Shown here: piece by piece, positions 37,293-46,435 of the stretch
Layout: each line of letters opens with the position of its first letter
Numbering within the stretch: position 1 is the stretch's first letter
Source of the DNA: Ferruginibacter paludis
GTDB lineage: Bacteria > Bacteroidota > Bacteroidia > Chitinophagales > Chitinophagaceae
Assembly: GCF_030409685.1 (NCBI RefSeq)
Contig: NZ_JAUFQJ010000002.1
Coordinates: forward strand, 434,001-498,000
Direction: 5' to 3'
Length of the DNA stretch: 64,000 nucleotides
Translations under genes and position numbers: made by a program
Notes under the pieces: model-generated
What the model was told of the DNA's origin: nothing
Databases searched by the model: none
What the model saw: the letters and a program-made list of their open reading frames with translations, nothing else

Positions 37293-37754
37293 TTAATTGC
37301 TCTCTTTGTCTTTATCCGGCTTTACTTCAATTGTTTCCGGCAATAAATAAATATTATTTGTCACCAGCTTCGAACGGATAATTTCTTTCTTATATTTTTC
37401 AGCATCTGCTTTTTCTAAAAAATTACCAAACCGTAACTTAATATAGGGCGGCTGAAAACTCATGTATACTTTTTGTTCCGGAAAACGCTCCAGTAACTGT
37501 GACCTTACCCGCATTGCCGCCGGGCGGTCACTTGTACTTAACAGCATCAGCCGGTATCCTTTTGCAGACCTTGGCCCTAATGAAAACCCGTTAGCCTCAT
37601 TAAACGCCGCTTCCTTTTTTGCCAGTATATCCAGGCGTGGGTCTTTAAACACAGTTATTTTTCCCTGGTTTGCTGTGTCAGTAACGGCGGTTACCTGGGC
37701 TCCTGCGCTTAAAACAAAAAAGGCAAGTAATAAAAGAATAACTATTTTTTTCAT
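37293..37754 (-). CDS. Exported SPOR-like domain protein
   Basis: A 153-residue protein with a signal peptide (MKKIVILLLLAFFVLSAGAQ). The mature part from about residue 63 (KGYRLMLLST ... RSQLLERFPEQKVYMSFQPPYIKLRFGNFLEKADAEKY, only partly quoted) has the beta-alpha-beta pattern of SPOR domains, which bind denuded peptidoglycan at division sites. The ATG at 37754 is preferred to an in-frame TTG at 37763. It sits 28 bp after deoC on the same strand and may be co-transcribed with it. Confidence 0.75.
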   Translation of the reverse strand: MKKIVILLLLAFFVLSAGAQVTAVTDTANQGKITVFKDPRLDILAKKEAAFNEANGFSLGPRSAKGYRLMLLSTSDRPAAMRVRSQLLERFPEQKVYMSFQPPYIKLRFGNFLEKADAEKYKKEIIRSKLVTNNIYLLPETIEVKPDKDKESN

Positions 37755-37782
37755 GATTGACAATTGACAAAAACTGTTCCGT

Positions 37783-38445
37783 TTAGTTTTGCCCGGCGGC
37801 TTCGTTTACTATTTGTATACTGCTGCTGCAACCTATTCTTGTAGCACCGGCATCAATTAATTGTTTGGCAAAAGTATAGGTTTTTATTCCTCCGCTGGCT
37901 TTGATCTGGATTTTTTCAGCCAGGTGTTTACGCAGCAACTGAACTGCTTCCACTGAGGCCCCTTTTTCTGCATAACCCGTGGAAGTTTTTATGAAATCCA
38001 CGCCGGCAGCACCATACAGGTCACAACACTTGATTATTTCTTCATCGGTAAGTACGCCGCTTTCAATAATAATTTTTATCACCTTGCGTGCTTTTCTTAC
38101 AATCGGTAAAATAGCATTGATCTCGCCGGCAAGAAACTGCCAGTCGTTATTTTTGAGTGCGCTGATATTGATTACGAGATCCAATTCATCAGCTCCGTCA
38201 ACAATTGCTAAAACGGTTTCAGCAACCTTAGCCTCAATGGCAGAATACCCAAAAGGGAAACCGATCACCGTGGCTATTTTAACGGCTGAACCTGCCAGCA
38301 AACCCACCGCTTTTTTTACAAACAACGGAGGAACACAAACCGCTGCAAATTGGTATTGAATTGCTTCGGCACAAAGCTTTTCTACATCCGCTACCAGGGT
38401 GGTTGGCTTTAATACGGTATGATCGATGTAAGATGCTATATTCAT
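37783..38445 (-). CDS. deoC: Deoxyribose-phosphate aldolase
   Basis: A 220-residue class I aldolase that splits 2-deoxyribose-5-phosphate into glyceraldehyde-3-phosphate and acetaldehyde in nucleoside salvage. The Schiff-base Lys is in DFIKTSTGY (about residue 153) and the proton-relay Lys in QIKASGGIK. The start IASYIDHTVLKP and IGFPFGY segments are family signatures. A -7 box TAATTTTG (38469-38462) precedes the ATG by about 16 bp. Confidence 0.96.
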   Translation of the reverse strand: MNIASYIDHTVLKPTTLVADVEKLCAEAIQYQFAAVCVPPLFVKKAVGLLAGSAVKIATVIGFPFGYSAIEAKVAETVLAIVDGADELDLVINISALKNNDWQFLAGEINAILPIVRKARKVIKIIIESGVLTDEEIIKCCDLYGAAGVDFIKTSTGYAEKGASVEAVQLLRKHLAEKIQIKASGGIKTYTFAKQLIDAGATRIGCSSSIQIVNEAAGQN

Positions 38446-38833
38446 ATAATAATAGTTGCCGCAAAATTACAGATAACAAGGAATGTTTTTGATAATGAAT
38501 ATTTAGGTGGACATTTAATAATGCAACACTTCAGCTGTTTAAAAACGAAACTGTGATACCCGTTTGCAAACAAAACCAATATCGCAAATGAAATTTTTTA
38601 TGATAAGTTTTAATTGCGGTAAAAAATTAAACTGTTAAGGTGTGATAATTCATGGGAAGCATGCAGGCATTGTTTGTTTTAACAGATCGGTCGCAATTTT
38701 ATTTCAGCAATTTATAAAATATGAATTTGAATCTATGTGATAAGCGGTAGTAAAAACGCTCGTTTATCAATTACCGAATGCAATCATTCACTATATTTAT
38801 TACCTGATAATGTGTTTATCAAAATTGATATGT
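38446..38833. other. Divergent intergenic region between deoC and the large amidohydrolase
   Basis: No gene is supported in this gap of about 390 bp. It contains the deoC -7 box at its left edge. On the plus strand TATATTTA (about 38794) is a one-mismatch -7 candidate for the amidohydrolase gene. The rest is AT-rich without evident structure. Confidence 0.4.
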
Positions 38834-41800
38834 ATGAAAAAAATGAGGTTACCTTTTGTAGTGGCTTTGCTTATTCTCCAGGGCTTGAGAATAAATGCGC
38901 AATCCACTTTTCCCGTAAATGATATAGCCGATCCCAAAGAGGGGTGTTATGCTTTTATCAATGCAACCATTGTTACCAATGCGCAAACTACTTTGCAAAA
39001 TGCAACGTTGGTTATACGCAAAGGAAAAATTGAAGCCGTTGGTGCAAAAGCAGCTGTTCCTAAAGATGCAGTTGTGGTAGATTGTAAAGGCAAGTATATT
39101 TATCCATCGTTTATCGACATGTATTCCGATTATGGTACAGATGCTCCGCAAAGAGTTGCTGGTGGCGGATTCCGGGGGGCATCACAGATGCTTTCCAATA
39201 CCAAAGGTGCTTATGGATGGAACCAGGCAATACGTTCTGAAACAGATGCAGCAAAAATATTTGCAGTGAATGATGCAAAAGCAAAAGAACTGCGGGCCAT
39301 TGGTTTTGGTACGGTCCTCACACACCAGATGGACGGCATCTCCAGGGGAACTGGCGCCGTTGTTACGCTGGCTACAGAAAAAGAAAATATGGCGATGCTG
39401 AAAGAAAAGGCATCTGCCAATTATTCATTTAATAAAGGTAGTTCCACCCAGGATTATCCAACTTCATTGATGGGGTGTATTGCTTTATTAAGACAAAATT
39501 TTTTAGATGCCCAATGGTATAAAACAAAGCCAGTAACTGAAGGCACCAACTTATCACTGCAGGCCTTTTTAGATAACCAAAGTCTGCCGCAGATTTTTGA
39601 CGCCAATGATAAATGGAATGATTTGCGTGCAGATAAAGTGGGCGATGAATTTGGTGTACAATATATTATAAAGGCAGGCGGTAATGAATACCAGCGTATA
39701 GGCGACGTAAAAGCAACCAATGCATCCTTTATCGTACCCCTAAATTTTCCGCAGGCGATGGATGTGGAAGATCCTGCCGATGCAAGATTTGTATCCCTGT
39801 CAGATATGAAAAACTGGGAAATGGCGCCCACCAACCCCGCAGCATTTGAAAAAGCCAATATCAATTTTGCCTTAACAACAAATGGTTTAAAAGAAACGAA
39901 TACCTTTTTAGCTAATCTGCGTAAGGCTATACAGCAGGGCCTTAGCGAGCAGAAAGCATTAAAATCGCTTACAGAAACACCTGCTACCCTATTGGGCATG
40001 TATGATAAAGTCGGCAGCCTGGAAACAGGTAAGCTGGCCAATTTTTTAATCGTATCAGCACCTGTTTTCAGCGATAAAGCGGTAGTATATCAAAACTGGA
40101 TACAGGGCAATAAATATCTTTTAAAAGAAGACGGCTGGCAGGATATCCGTGGCAACTATACACTGGTAATTAATAACACAACGAATACGTTGTCCATTAA
40201 AGGAGAAGCCGGCAAACCATCTGCGGAAATCATCGGTGCCGACACTACCAAAGTTGATCTTACCATTAAAGATAAACTGGTGATGATGGTGATTGATTTT
40301 AAAAAAGACAGCATTCATTCAGCAAGATTAAATGGCGTGATAAGCAATGATAACTGGAGTGGTACTGGCCAAACGGTCGGGGGCAACTCAATAAGCTGGA
40401 TTGCCACTAAAACACCCGGCCAGTCAGCAGTAACCGATACTGCAAAAAATAAAAAAGCAGAGTTACCTGTATTGGTAACCAGCCCTGTTACGTATCCCTT
40501 TAATGGCTATGGTTTTACAGAAATGCCCAGGCAGCAAAATATTTTAATAAAGAATGCTACCATCTGGACAAATGAAAAAGATGGTGTGCTGGCCAATTCG
40601 GATGTGCTGATAAAAAATGGAAAGATTGCAGCCATCGGAAAAAATTTATCCGATGCGGCAGCAAAAATAATTGACGGTACGGGCAAACATCTTTCTGCAG
40701 GCATTATAGATGAACACTCGCACATAGCGGGTACCGGTGGTATCAATGAATGTTCACAGTCTGTTACTTCAGAAGTAAGAATTGGTGATATCATTGACCC
40801 GGAAGACGTTGATATTTACAGGCAGTTAAGCGGTGGCGTTACCAGCAGCCACATTCTGCATGGCAGCTGCAATACCATCGGCGGACAAACACAATTGATC
40901 AAACTTCGCTGGGGAGCCAATGCGGAGCAGTTAAAATTTGCAGGCTCCGATCCGTTTATAAAATTTGCGTTGGGCGAAAATGTGAAGCGCTCTTATTCCC
41001 AGAGCAGCAATCGTTTTCCAGACACAAGAATGGGGGTGGAGCAGGTGCTGACAGATGCGTTTACAAGGGCAAGAGATTATGAAGCAATGGGGCCAGGCAA
41101 AAGGAGAGACCTTAAACTGGATGCGCTGGTAGAAATTATGAATAAAAAACGTTTCATAACCTGCCACTCTTATGTGCAAAGCGAAATTACTTCGGCAATG
41201 CGGGTTGCTGAGAAATTTGGGTTTAAAGTAAATACGTTCACGCATATCCTTGAAGGTTATAAAGTAGCAGATAAAATGAAAGCACACGGAGCCAATGCCT
41301 CTACCTTTAGTGATTGGTGGAGTTATAAGATGGAAGTGGTAGACGCCATTCCGCAAAATGCTTACCTCATGCAAAAGGAAGGCATCAATGTGGCCATTAA
41401 TTCCGACGATGGCGAAATGGCAAGACGCCTGAACCAGGAAGCGGCCAAAAGCGTGAAGTATACTGATATGAGTGAAGAAGACGCGTTAAAAATGGTAACG
41501 CTGAACCCTGCCACTATGCTGCATGTTGCAGAAAAGACCGGTAGTATAAAAACCGGCAAAGATGCCGATCTTGTTTTGTGGAGCGATAATCCTTTAAGCA
41601 TTTATGCAAAGGCAGAAAAAACGATCGTGGATGGTATAGTTTATTATGATATAGAAAAAGACAAATTGCTAAGAGAAGGTATTGCTAAAGAAAGAGCCAG
41701 GCTGATACAAAAAATGATTGGCGCAAAAAAAGGTGGCGAAAAAACTTCACCTGCAACCCCATCTTTCAGGGAAAGAAATTATTGCGAAGAAGATCATCAT

Positions 41801-41860
41801 GAAGCAAAAACTTTCTGGGGAAGAATCGATAATAACAAGCTGTCAACCGACAATCAATAA
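38834..41860 (+). CDS. Exported tandem amidohydrolase-fold protein, first half degenerate
   Basis: A 1,008-residue exported protein (signal MKKMRLPFVVALLILQGLRINAQ). It holds two imidazolonepropionase-like amidohydrolase domains. In the second, the metal site is intact: HSH in IIDEHSHIAG (about residue 628), His in CHSYVQSE (about 777), His in THILEG (about 804) and Asp in NSDDGEM (about 857). In the first, the HxH position reads SFIDMYSDYG (about 92-101) with no histidine, so that half is probably structural. Known relatives are dipeptidases and cyclic-amide hydrolases. The start ATG at 38834 is chosen for its signal peptide. It is followed 74 bp later by a second degenerate paralogue. Confidence 0.85.
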   Translation: MKKMRLPFVVALLILQGLRINAQSTFPVNDIADPKEGCYAFINATIVTNAQTTLQNATLVIRKGKIEAVGAKAAVPKDAVVVDCKGKYIYPSFIDMYSDYGTDAPQRVAGGGFRGASQMLSNTKGAYGWNQAIRSETDAAKIFAVNDAKAKELRAIGFGTVLTHQMDGISRGTGAVVTLATEKENMAMLKEKASANYSFNKGSSTQDYPTSLMGCIALLRQNFLDAQWYKTKPVTEGTNLSLQAFLDNQSLPQIFDANDKWNDLRADKVGDEFGVQYIIKAGGNEYQRIGDVKATNASFIVPLNFPQAMDVEDPADARFVSLSDMKNWEMAPTNPAAFEKANINFALTTNGLKETNTFLANLRKAIQQGLSEQKALKSLTETPATLLGMYDKVGSLETGKLANFLIVSAPVFSDKAVVYQNWIQGNKYLLKEDGWQDIRGNYTLVINNTTNTLSIKGEAGKPSAEIIGADTTKVDLTIKDKLVMMVIDFKKDSIHSARLNGVISNDNWSGTGQTVGGNSISWIATKTPGQSAVTDTAKNKKAELPVLVTSPVTYPFNGYGFTEMPRQQNILIKNATIWTNEKDGVLANSDVLIKNGKIAAIGKNLSDAAAKIIDGTGKHLSAGIIDEHSHIAGTGGINECSQSVTSEVRIGDIIDPEDVDIYRQLSGGVTSSHILHGSCNTIGGQTQLIKLRWGANAEQLKFAGSDPFIKFALGENVKRSYSQSSNRFPDTRMGVEQVLTDAFTRARDYEAMGPGKRRDLKLDALVEIMNKKRFITCHSYVQSEITSAMRVAEKFGFKVNTFTHILEGYKVADKMKAHGANASTFSDWWSYKMEVVDAIPQNAYLMQKEGINVAINSDDGEMARRLNQEAAKSVKYTDMSEEDALKMVTLNPATMLHVAEKTGSIKTGKDADLVLWSDNPLSIYAKAEKTIVDGIVYYDIEKDKLLREGIAKERARLIQKMIGAKKGGEKTSPATPSFRERNYCEEDHHEAKTFWGRIDNNKLSTDNQ

Positions 41861-41934
41861 TTGATTTTCCTAAGACAAGAAAGATCCTATAAAATTATTT
41901 CAGCGTTCACGGCGCACAGCAAAAAACAAACAGT

Positions 41935-43224
41935 ATGAAAAAAATATTATTACCCATTGCGTTACTCTTTTCGGTCGCAATGATGGCGCAGGAAAATATG
42001 CATCCGTCACCGGCACAAACAGGCACCATCGCACTTACGAATGGTATTATACATATTGGTAACGGGCAGGTGATTGAAAATGGTATGATCGTTTTCAGTA
42101 ATGGCAAAATTAAAGACGTGAGGGCAACGGCGCCTATTGCTGATGTGAAAGTAATAGACCTGAAGGGTAAGCACGTTTATCCGGGTGTTATTGCAGCCAG
42201 CACTAACCTTGGCCTCGTAGAAGTAAGTGCAGTAAGATCTACGGCAGATTATGATGAAGTGGGCGATATCAATCCCAGCATACGCAGCCTGGTGGCTTAT
42301 AATACGGACAGTAAAGTGATCAATACCCTGCGCAGCAATGGCGTATTGCTGGCTCATGTTGTGCCTCAGGGTGGTACCATCAGTGGTACATCTTCTGTTG
42401 TACAACTGGATGCCTGGAACTGGGAAGATGCAGCCTATAAAGCCGATAATGGTATTCATTTTAATATGCCATCGCTTGTGGCAGTTCCGGCACAATTTCG
42501 CCGCCCGGGTGATGAAGATCGTGTAAAACAAAGCCTTGAAAAGATTGAACGCATCCGTGCCTTTTTCCGCGAGGCAAAAGCTTATCACAACCAGGCACCA
42601 CATGTACAGGTGAATTTAAAACTGGAAGCCGTGCAAGGTTTGTTCGACAAGTCAAAAACATTTTTTGTGCATTGTAACCTGGTAAAGGAAATGATGATGG
42701 CAATCAGCATGGCTAAAGAATTTGATTTTAAACTGGTACTGGTAGGCGCAAGCGACAGCTGGCTAATGACAGACATGCTAAAGGAAAACAATGTGGCGGT
42801 CATTTTATCGGAACCACATAGCTTGCCTGCCACTGATGATGATGATGTGGACCAGCCTTACAAAACAGGTGCGGCTTTACAGCGGGCAGGCGTGTTATTC
42901 ACCATTTGCCAGGAGGCCGAATTTGGTTTCTGGCGTCAGCGTAATCTACCTTTTGAAGCGGGCACTATGGCAGCTTATGGCTTAACCAAAGAGCAGGCAT
43001 TAACAGCTATCACTTTAAGTGCAGCCAAAATTTTAGGCATTGACAATATTACAGGCTCCCTGGAAACTGGAAAGGATGCCAACATCGTCATCAGCGAAGG
43101 CGACTTGCTGGATATGAAAAGCAGCAAAGTTACACAGGCATTTATACAGGGCAGGGAAATTAATTTAGATAACAAACAGAAGCAGTTGTTTGAAAGGTAT
43201 AAGTATAAGTACTCTATAAAGTAG
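41935..43224 (+). CDS. Exported amidohydrolase-fold protein lacking the HxH metal motif
   Basis: A 429-residue exported protein (signal MKKILLPIALLFSVAMMAQ). It has the N-terminal beta-sandwich (TNGIIHIGNGQVIENG) and the closing GSLETGKDANIVI segment of amidohydrolases. At the metal position the sequence is YPGVIAASTNLGLVEV where active relatives have HxH. The later histidine strand reads FVHCNL and the Asp position has FTICQEAEF, so the enzyme is probably inactive alone. It closely resembles the first half of the preceding gene, suggesting a hetero-complex or partner role. The two genes are probably one operon. Confidence 0.82.
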   Translation: MKKILLPIALLFSVAMMAQENMHPSPAQTGTIALTNGIIHIGNGQVIENGMIVFSNGKIKDVRATAPIADVKVIDLKGKHVYPGVIAASTNLGLVEVSAVRSTADYDEVGDINPSIRSLVAYNTDSKVINTLRSNGVLLAHVVPQGGTISGTSSVVQLDAWNWEDAAYKADNGIHFNMPSLVAVPAQFRRPGDEDRVKQSLEKIERIRAFFREAKAYHNQAPHVQVNLKLEAVQGLFDKSKTFFVHCNLVKEMMMAISMAKEFDFKLVLVGASDSWLMTDMLKENNVAVILSEPHSLPATDDDDVDQPYKTGAALQRAGVLFTICQEAEFGFWRQRNLPFEAGTMAAYGLTKEQALTAITLSAAKILGIDNITGSLETGKDANIVISEGDLLDMKSSKVTQAFIQGREINLDNKQKQLFERYKYKYSIK

Positions 43225-43316
43225 CTTTTACCTTTTATAGAACTATTATTTGTAATTGCAATTTTCGTCAAATAAGCTTTTTAAAACCATAAAATCAGGA
43301 ATAGTTAATTTCTTGT

Positions 43317-43703
43317 ATGAATAGGTCGAGGTATATAGTTTCTGCAATTTATCAGGGGATTAATAAACGGGTACAAAATGATACTCCTTACTTTAATACC
43401 CTGATGATACTATATTTTATTGTTTTCTTGCATGTAGTACATGCAGTAATATTATTGAAAATTAATGATCATGACATTTTAAAAGACCAAAGTAAAAATC
43501 AAATACTGTTGGCATGTATTTTCCTTTGGGCAATCATAACTTTTTTATTGTGGCTAATTTTTCCAAAAGCAAAGATCATTAATACTAAGATTGACGAGAA
43601 GGATATAAAAAAATATTATTACGGAGCTATATTTTACTTTTTGTTTTGTGCCGCACTAATGACATACCTACTTGTTGCACTTAAACATCATCTTGGGATT
43701 TAA
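43317..43703 (+). CDS. Hypothetical three-helix membrane protein
   Basis: A 128-residue protein with no domain I recognise. Helices are predicted at about residues 29-47, 63-82 and 101-121, separated by a polar loop (KINDHDILKDQSKN) and a basic loop (PKAKIINTKIDEKDIKK). There is no signal peptide or Cys pair. The clean alternation of helices and charged loops argues for a real protein. It follows the amidohydrolase pair by 92 bp but may have its own promoter. Confidence 0.65.
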   Translation: MNRSRYIVSAIYQGINKRVQNDTPYFNTLMILYFIVFLHVVHAVILLKINDHDILKDQSKNQILLACIFLWAIITFLLWLIFPKAKIINTKIDEKDIKKYYYGAIFYFLFCAALMTYLLVALKHHLGI

Positions 43704-43791
43704 ACTTTGTCAAAAATAATCCTTTCAAATTTATACTGTGTTATAGTTAGACTAAAACATGTAAAAATGAAGCCGGCATGTATTGTTACAA

Positions 43792-44205
43792 TTATTTCTC
43801 TACCAACTCCAGCCATTTTTTTATAACCTGCTGCAATATTTTTTTCCTGGCTTGTACATCATCAAGATCTTTAAAAACAATTAGCCTCCTTCCGTCTTTG
43901 TAATCGCCTTCGAGCAAGCCGCTGCTATCGTTTATTTTGGCGCCGCTGGGAAAAACCAGCATGATCCTGCCTTTGAACAAATTGAATACTATGATTTCTC
44001 TTTTGTATTCTTTGGGATCAAACGGCTTCATTTCGCCGGTGTAATAAAAGCTTGGGTTGTTCCATTTTATTCTTTCGCCAATTTCTTTATCGGTGCTTAA
44101 GATAATTATCCGCAATGTTTCTACAATTTTTCGCAGGCCTGGTTCCAGTTGTTGAATGTGGGCTGTTACCTGTTCTTCATCTGAAAGTTTCGTTGCTTTT
44201 GCCAT
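43792..44205 (-). CDS. DUF1801 family protein (YdhG-like)
   Basis: A 137-residue soluble protein. The family pattern is visible: ERIKWNNPSFYYTGEM in the first half, FNLFKGRIMLVFPSGAKI in the centre and RRLIVFKDLDDVQARKKILQQVIKKW at the end (quoted in part). The fold is known from structural-genomics work, but no activity is established. It is monocistronic, with the repeat-rich gap upstream. Confidence 0.85.
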   Translation of the reverse strand: MAKATKLSDEEQVTAHIQQLEPGLRKIVETLRIIILSTDKEIGERIKWNNPSFYYTGEMKPFDPKEYKREIIVFNLFKGRIMLVFPSGAKINDSSGLLEGDYKDGRRLIVFKDLDDVQARKKILQQVIKKWLELVEK

Positions 44206-44223
44206 AATTTTTTACAAAAAATA

Positions 44224-44369
44224 TTTCACACAAAGTACGCAAAGTATGCAACGAACACAATCGATTACGGTTTCACACAAGGTGCGTAAAGAAAGCAAAG
44301 AATACAACGATTTATTTCGTGACGCTCTTTGTATTTGTTGCTGTCTTTGGTGTGAAATAAAAATACGAT
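44224..44369. repeat. Three copies of a TTTCACACAAAG-type periodic repeat
   Basis: Forward copies start at 44224 and 44271 (TTTCACACAAAGTACGCAAAG and a variant). A third copy is inverted at 44337-44369 and ends TGTGAAATA. Within copies the words CACACAAAG, TACGCAAAG and TATGCAACG repeat with a 9-nt period. Confidence 0.65.
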
Positions 44370-44463
44370 TACTGCTGCGGATACAGGAGGCTGCAAATGG
44401 CTGTAAAAGTACAAGGGAGTGACACAATGATTTACCACAAAGCTTCTTAGCCCGGACAAAGAA

Positions 44464-45474
44464 TTAGGCTAACCAGTCTGCCAGGTGTTGCGAAATAGCA
44501 GCAGACTCCACCATAAAACCATCATGGCCATAATTGCTGTCAATGGCTATCAGCGTGGCGTGTGGCAGATGTGCCGCTAAAAATTGTTGCTCGGTAAGCG
44601 GACAAAGAATATCGCTACTGATGCCAACAATCAGCGTGCGCTGATGCATGGTTTGCAATACGGCAGGTATGTTTCCGCCACGACCACGGGCAATGTGGTG
44701 ACTGTCCATACTTTTGGTAAGCAGCCAGTAACTGTATGCATTAAAGCGTTGTACCAGTTTATCGCCCTGGTATTGTATATAGGCCGAAGCCTTGTAGTGA
44801 TCTAACTTTTCCGTATCTCCATCAGTTTGCTGCTGCACCATAATACCGTAATTGCGGTAAGTGAGCATGCCAATGGCACGGGCCGCTTTTAGCCCTTTGG
44901 CACCTGCCGCAGGCGATGGGTTTTGCCAGGTACCATCGGCTTCAATGGCTAAGCGTTGTGCGGTATGTGTAGCAATGCCCCAGGCGCTCTCGGTAGGGGA
45001 GGTGGCGAGTAAAAACAGGTTGCTGATGCGGTCTTTTTCCATCACACACCATTCCATAGCCTGGTAGCCGCCCATGCTGCCGCCCATGAGTAAAAATATA
45101 TTGTCAATGCCCAGGTGTTGCCGCAGCAAAATGTGCGCCTTTACCATGTCGCGAATGGTAACTAAGGGAAAGCTGTGGTAATAGGGCTCGCCGGTTGCAG
45201 GGTTAATGCTTAACGGGCCGCTGCTGCCATAGCAGCTGCCGATGATGTTGGCGCAAACGATGAAATATTTTTCGGGATCAATTACGTGCTGAGGGCCAAC
45301 CACGCCTTTCCACCAGTCTGCCGCATCTGAGTTAGCCGTTAAAGCATGGCAAACCCATACTACATTGCTTTTTTTTTCGTTTAATTGTCCGTATGTGGTG
45401 TATGCAATTGTTAATCCGGGCAGGGTGCCACCGCTTTCAAGTGCTATTGGATGTTGAAAATGAAAAAATTGCAT
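44464..45474 (-). CDS. metX: Homoserine O-acetyltransferase (alpha/beta hydrolase fold)
   Basis: A 336-residue enzyme that activates homoserine for methionine synthesis. The nucleophile Ser is in LMGGSMGGYQAMEW (about residue 133), the catalytic Asp in SSDILCP, and the His in SNYGHDGFM. The HALTANSDAADWW segment is a MetX signature. Whether it uses acetyl- or succinyl-CoA cannot be told from these motifs, although MetX proteins of this size are mostly acetyltransferases. The sulfhydrylase gene downstream of OsmC completes direct sulfhydrylation. Confidence 0.94.
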   Translation of the reverse strand: MQFFHFQHPIALESGGTLPGLTIAYTTYGQLNEKKSNVVWVCHALTANSDAADWWKGVVGPQHVIDPEKYFIVCANIIGSCYGSSGPLSINPATGEPYYHSFPLVTIRDMVKAHILLRQHLGIDNIFLLMGGSMGGYQAMEWCVMEKDRISNLFLLATSPTESAWGIATHTAQRLAIEADGTWQNPSPAAGAKGLKAARAIGMLTYRNYGIMVQQQTDGDTEKLDHYKASAYIQYQGDKLVQRFNAYSYWLLTKSMDSHHIARGRGGNIPAVLQTMHQRTLIVGISSDILCPLTEQQFLAAHLPHATLIAIDSNYGHDGFMVESAAISQHLADWLA

Positions 45475-45526
45475 TAAATTAAATAAGTATTCGTCAGTTG
45501 AAATGCAAAGTAAAGGCTTGCGGAAT

Positions 45527-45534
45527 TATATTTG
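45527..45534 (+). promoter_or_regulatory. -7 box of the OsmC-family gene
   Basis: TATATTTG, 15 bp before the ATG at 45550. The nearest upstream TTGs are badly spaced, so only the -7 element is supported. Confidence 0.5.
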
Positions 45535-45549
45535 TAAAAATTTTTCGAA

Positions 45550-45972
45550 ATGATAGAAATAAATGTAAACCGGGTTCAGGGCGATTGCGGTTTTGAGGCA
45601 ACAGATGCCAATGGTCATGTTATTAAAATGGACACCAGTCCTGAAACCGGCGGCGTAAATTTTGGCGTTCGTCCTATGCAGGTATTGCTGATGGGGCTTG
45701 GAGGTTGCAGCGGTATCGACATTGTTATGATCTTAAAAAAACAACGCCAGACGGTGGAACATTTTTCTATGAAAATTGAAGGTGAAAGACAAACAGGAAA
45801 AGAACCTTCGTTATGGGAGAACGTTAAAATCGTATTTCATTTAAAAGGTATCATCGACGAAGAAAAGGCCTACCGTGCCTGCGAATTGTCTATGAATAAA
45901 TATTGTTCTGTTGCCGAAACACTGCGTTTGGGTGGTACCAGATTAACCTGGGATGTGAAGGTGAATCAGTAG
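45550..45972 (+). CDS. OsmC-family peroxidase/redox protein
   Basis: A 140-residue protein with the OsmC/Ohr fold, which reduces organic hydroperoxides or acts as a reductase-coupled thiol protein. The two cysteines are in MGLGGCSGIDIVM (about residue 57) and NKYCSVAETL (about residue 118). The first Glu/Arg-rich strand (GFEATDANGHVIKMD) is family-typical. It lies between the two methionine genes, which may reflect sulfur-compound stress or chance. Confidence 0.9.
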   Translation: MIEINVNRVQGDCGFEATDANGHVIKMDTSPETGGVNFGVRPMQVLLMGLGGCSGIDIVMILKKQRQTVEHFSMKIEGERQTGKEPSLWENVKIVFHLKGIIDEEKAYRACELSMNKYCSVAETLRLGGTRLTWDVKVNQ

Positions 45973-46435
45973 TTTCCTTTAACTCTCCGCCGCGGCGGGG
46001 AGGAAATGTAGAAGATTACCTCGAAGCAGTTGATGGGTATGGCATTCTCTTCCATTACTAGTTATTAATCACCAAAAGGGATGAACTAATAAGCTGTCAT
46101 CCAACAGATCCTTATCTTTCAAAATAACTAACGAGATAAAGTAATTTTTTGTTCCGGCAAAGCAACCGCTTTGTGGTACTTCATTGGCGTCGCACACTGG
46201 TACTTTAGTTTTTCAATTTTACTTTTATTATGTTGTGTGTTTAGGACCAACTTATTGTTGGCTTCGGACTCTATTGAAAGAAATGCTGTTTATTCCCGGC
46301 TTTATTTTTTCTTTCATCTCCCGCTGGTTTAACCATTATTTTACAACTCATCTTTACTTTTTTAAATATTAATGGCCTCGTATTAATTAGCTTTGCCGGT
46401 AATTTAGAGAAACAGTCACCATAAAAAGTTCAACC
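45973..46435. other. Intergenic region with GC palindrome and dispersed motif copy C
   Basis: No gene is convincing; a 62-codon frame at 46184-46372 starts inside the repeat and is aromatic low-complexity sequence. At 45983-46002 CTCTCCGCCG/CGGCGGGGAG forms a GC-rich palindrome just after the OsmC stop, probably its terminator. At 46184-46204 lies TTGGCGTCGCACACTGGTACT, a copy of the motif seen at 17182 and 52090. A promoter or riboswitch for the sulfhydrylase gene could not be recognised. Confidence 0.5.

Noticed and set aside
46081..46203. Possible SAM riboswitch before the sulfhydrylase gene
   Set aside because: A TTATCT/AGATAA stem and a GGCAA-AGCAACC word look suggestive, but the required SAM-I or SAM-II core elements are not present in order.
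46184..46372. 62-codon plus-strand frame upstream of the sulfhydrylase
   Set aside because: Starts inside a dispersed repeat and is dominated by aromatic residues, without homology signals.
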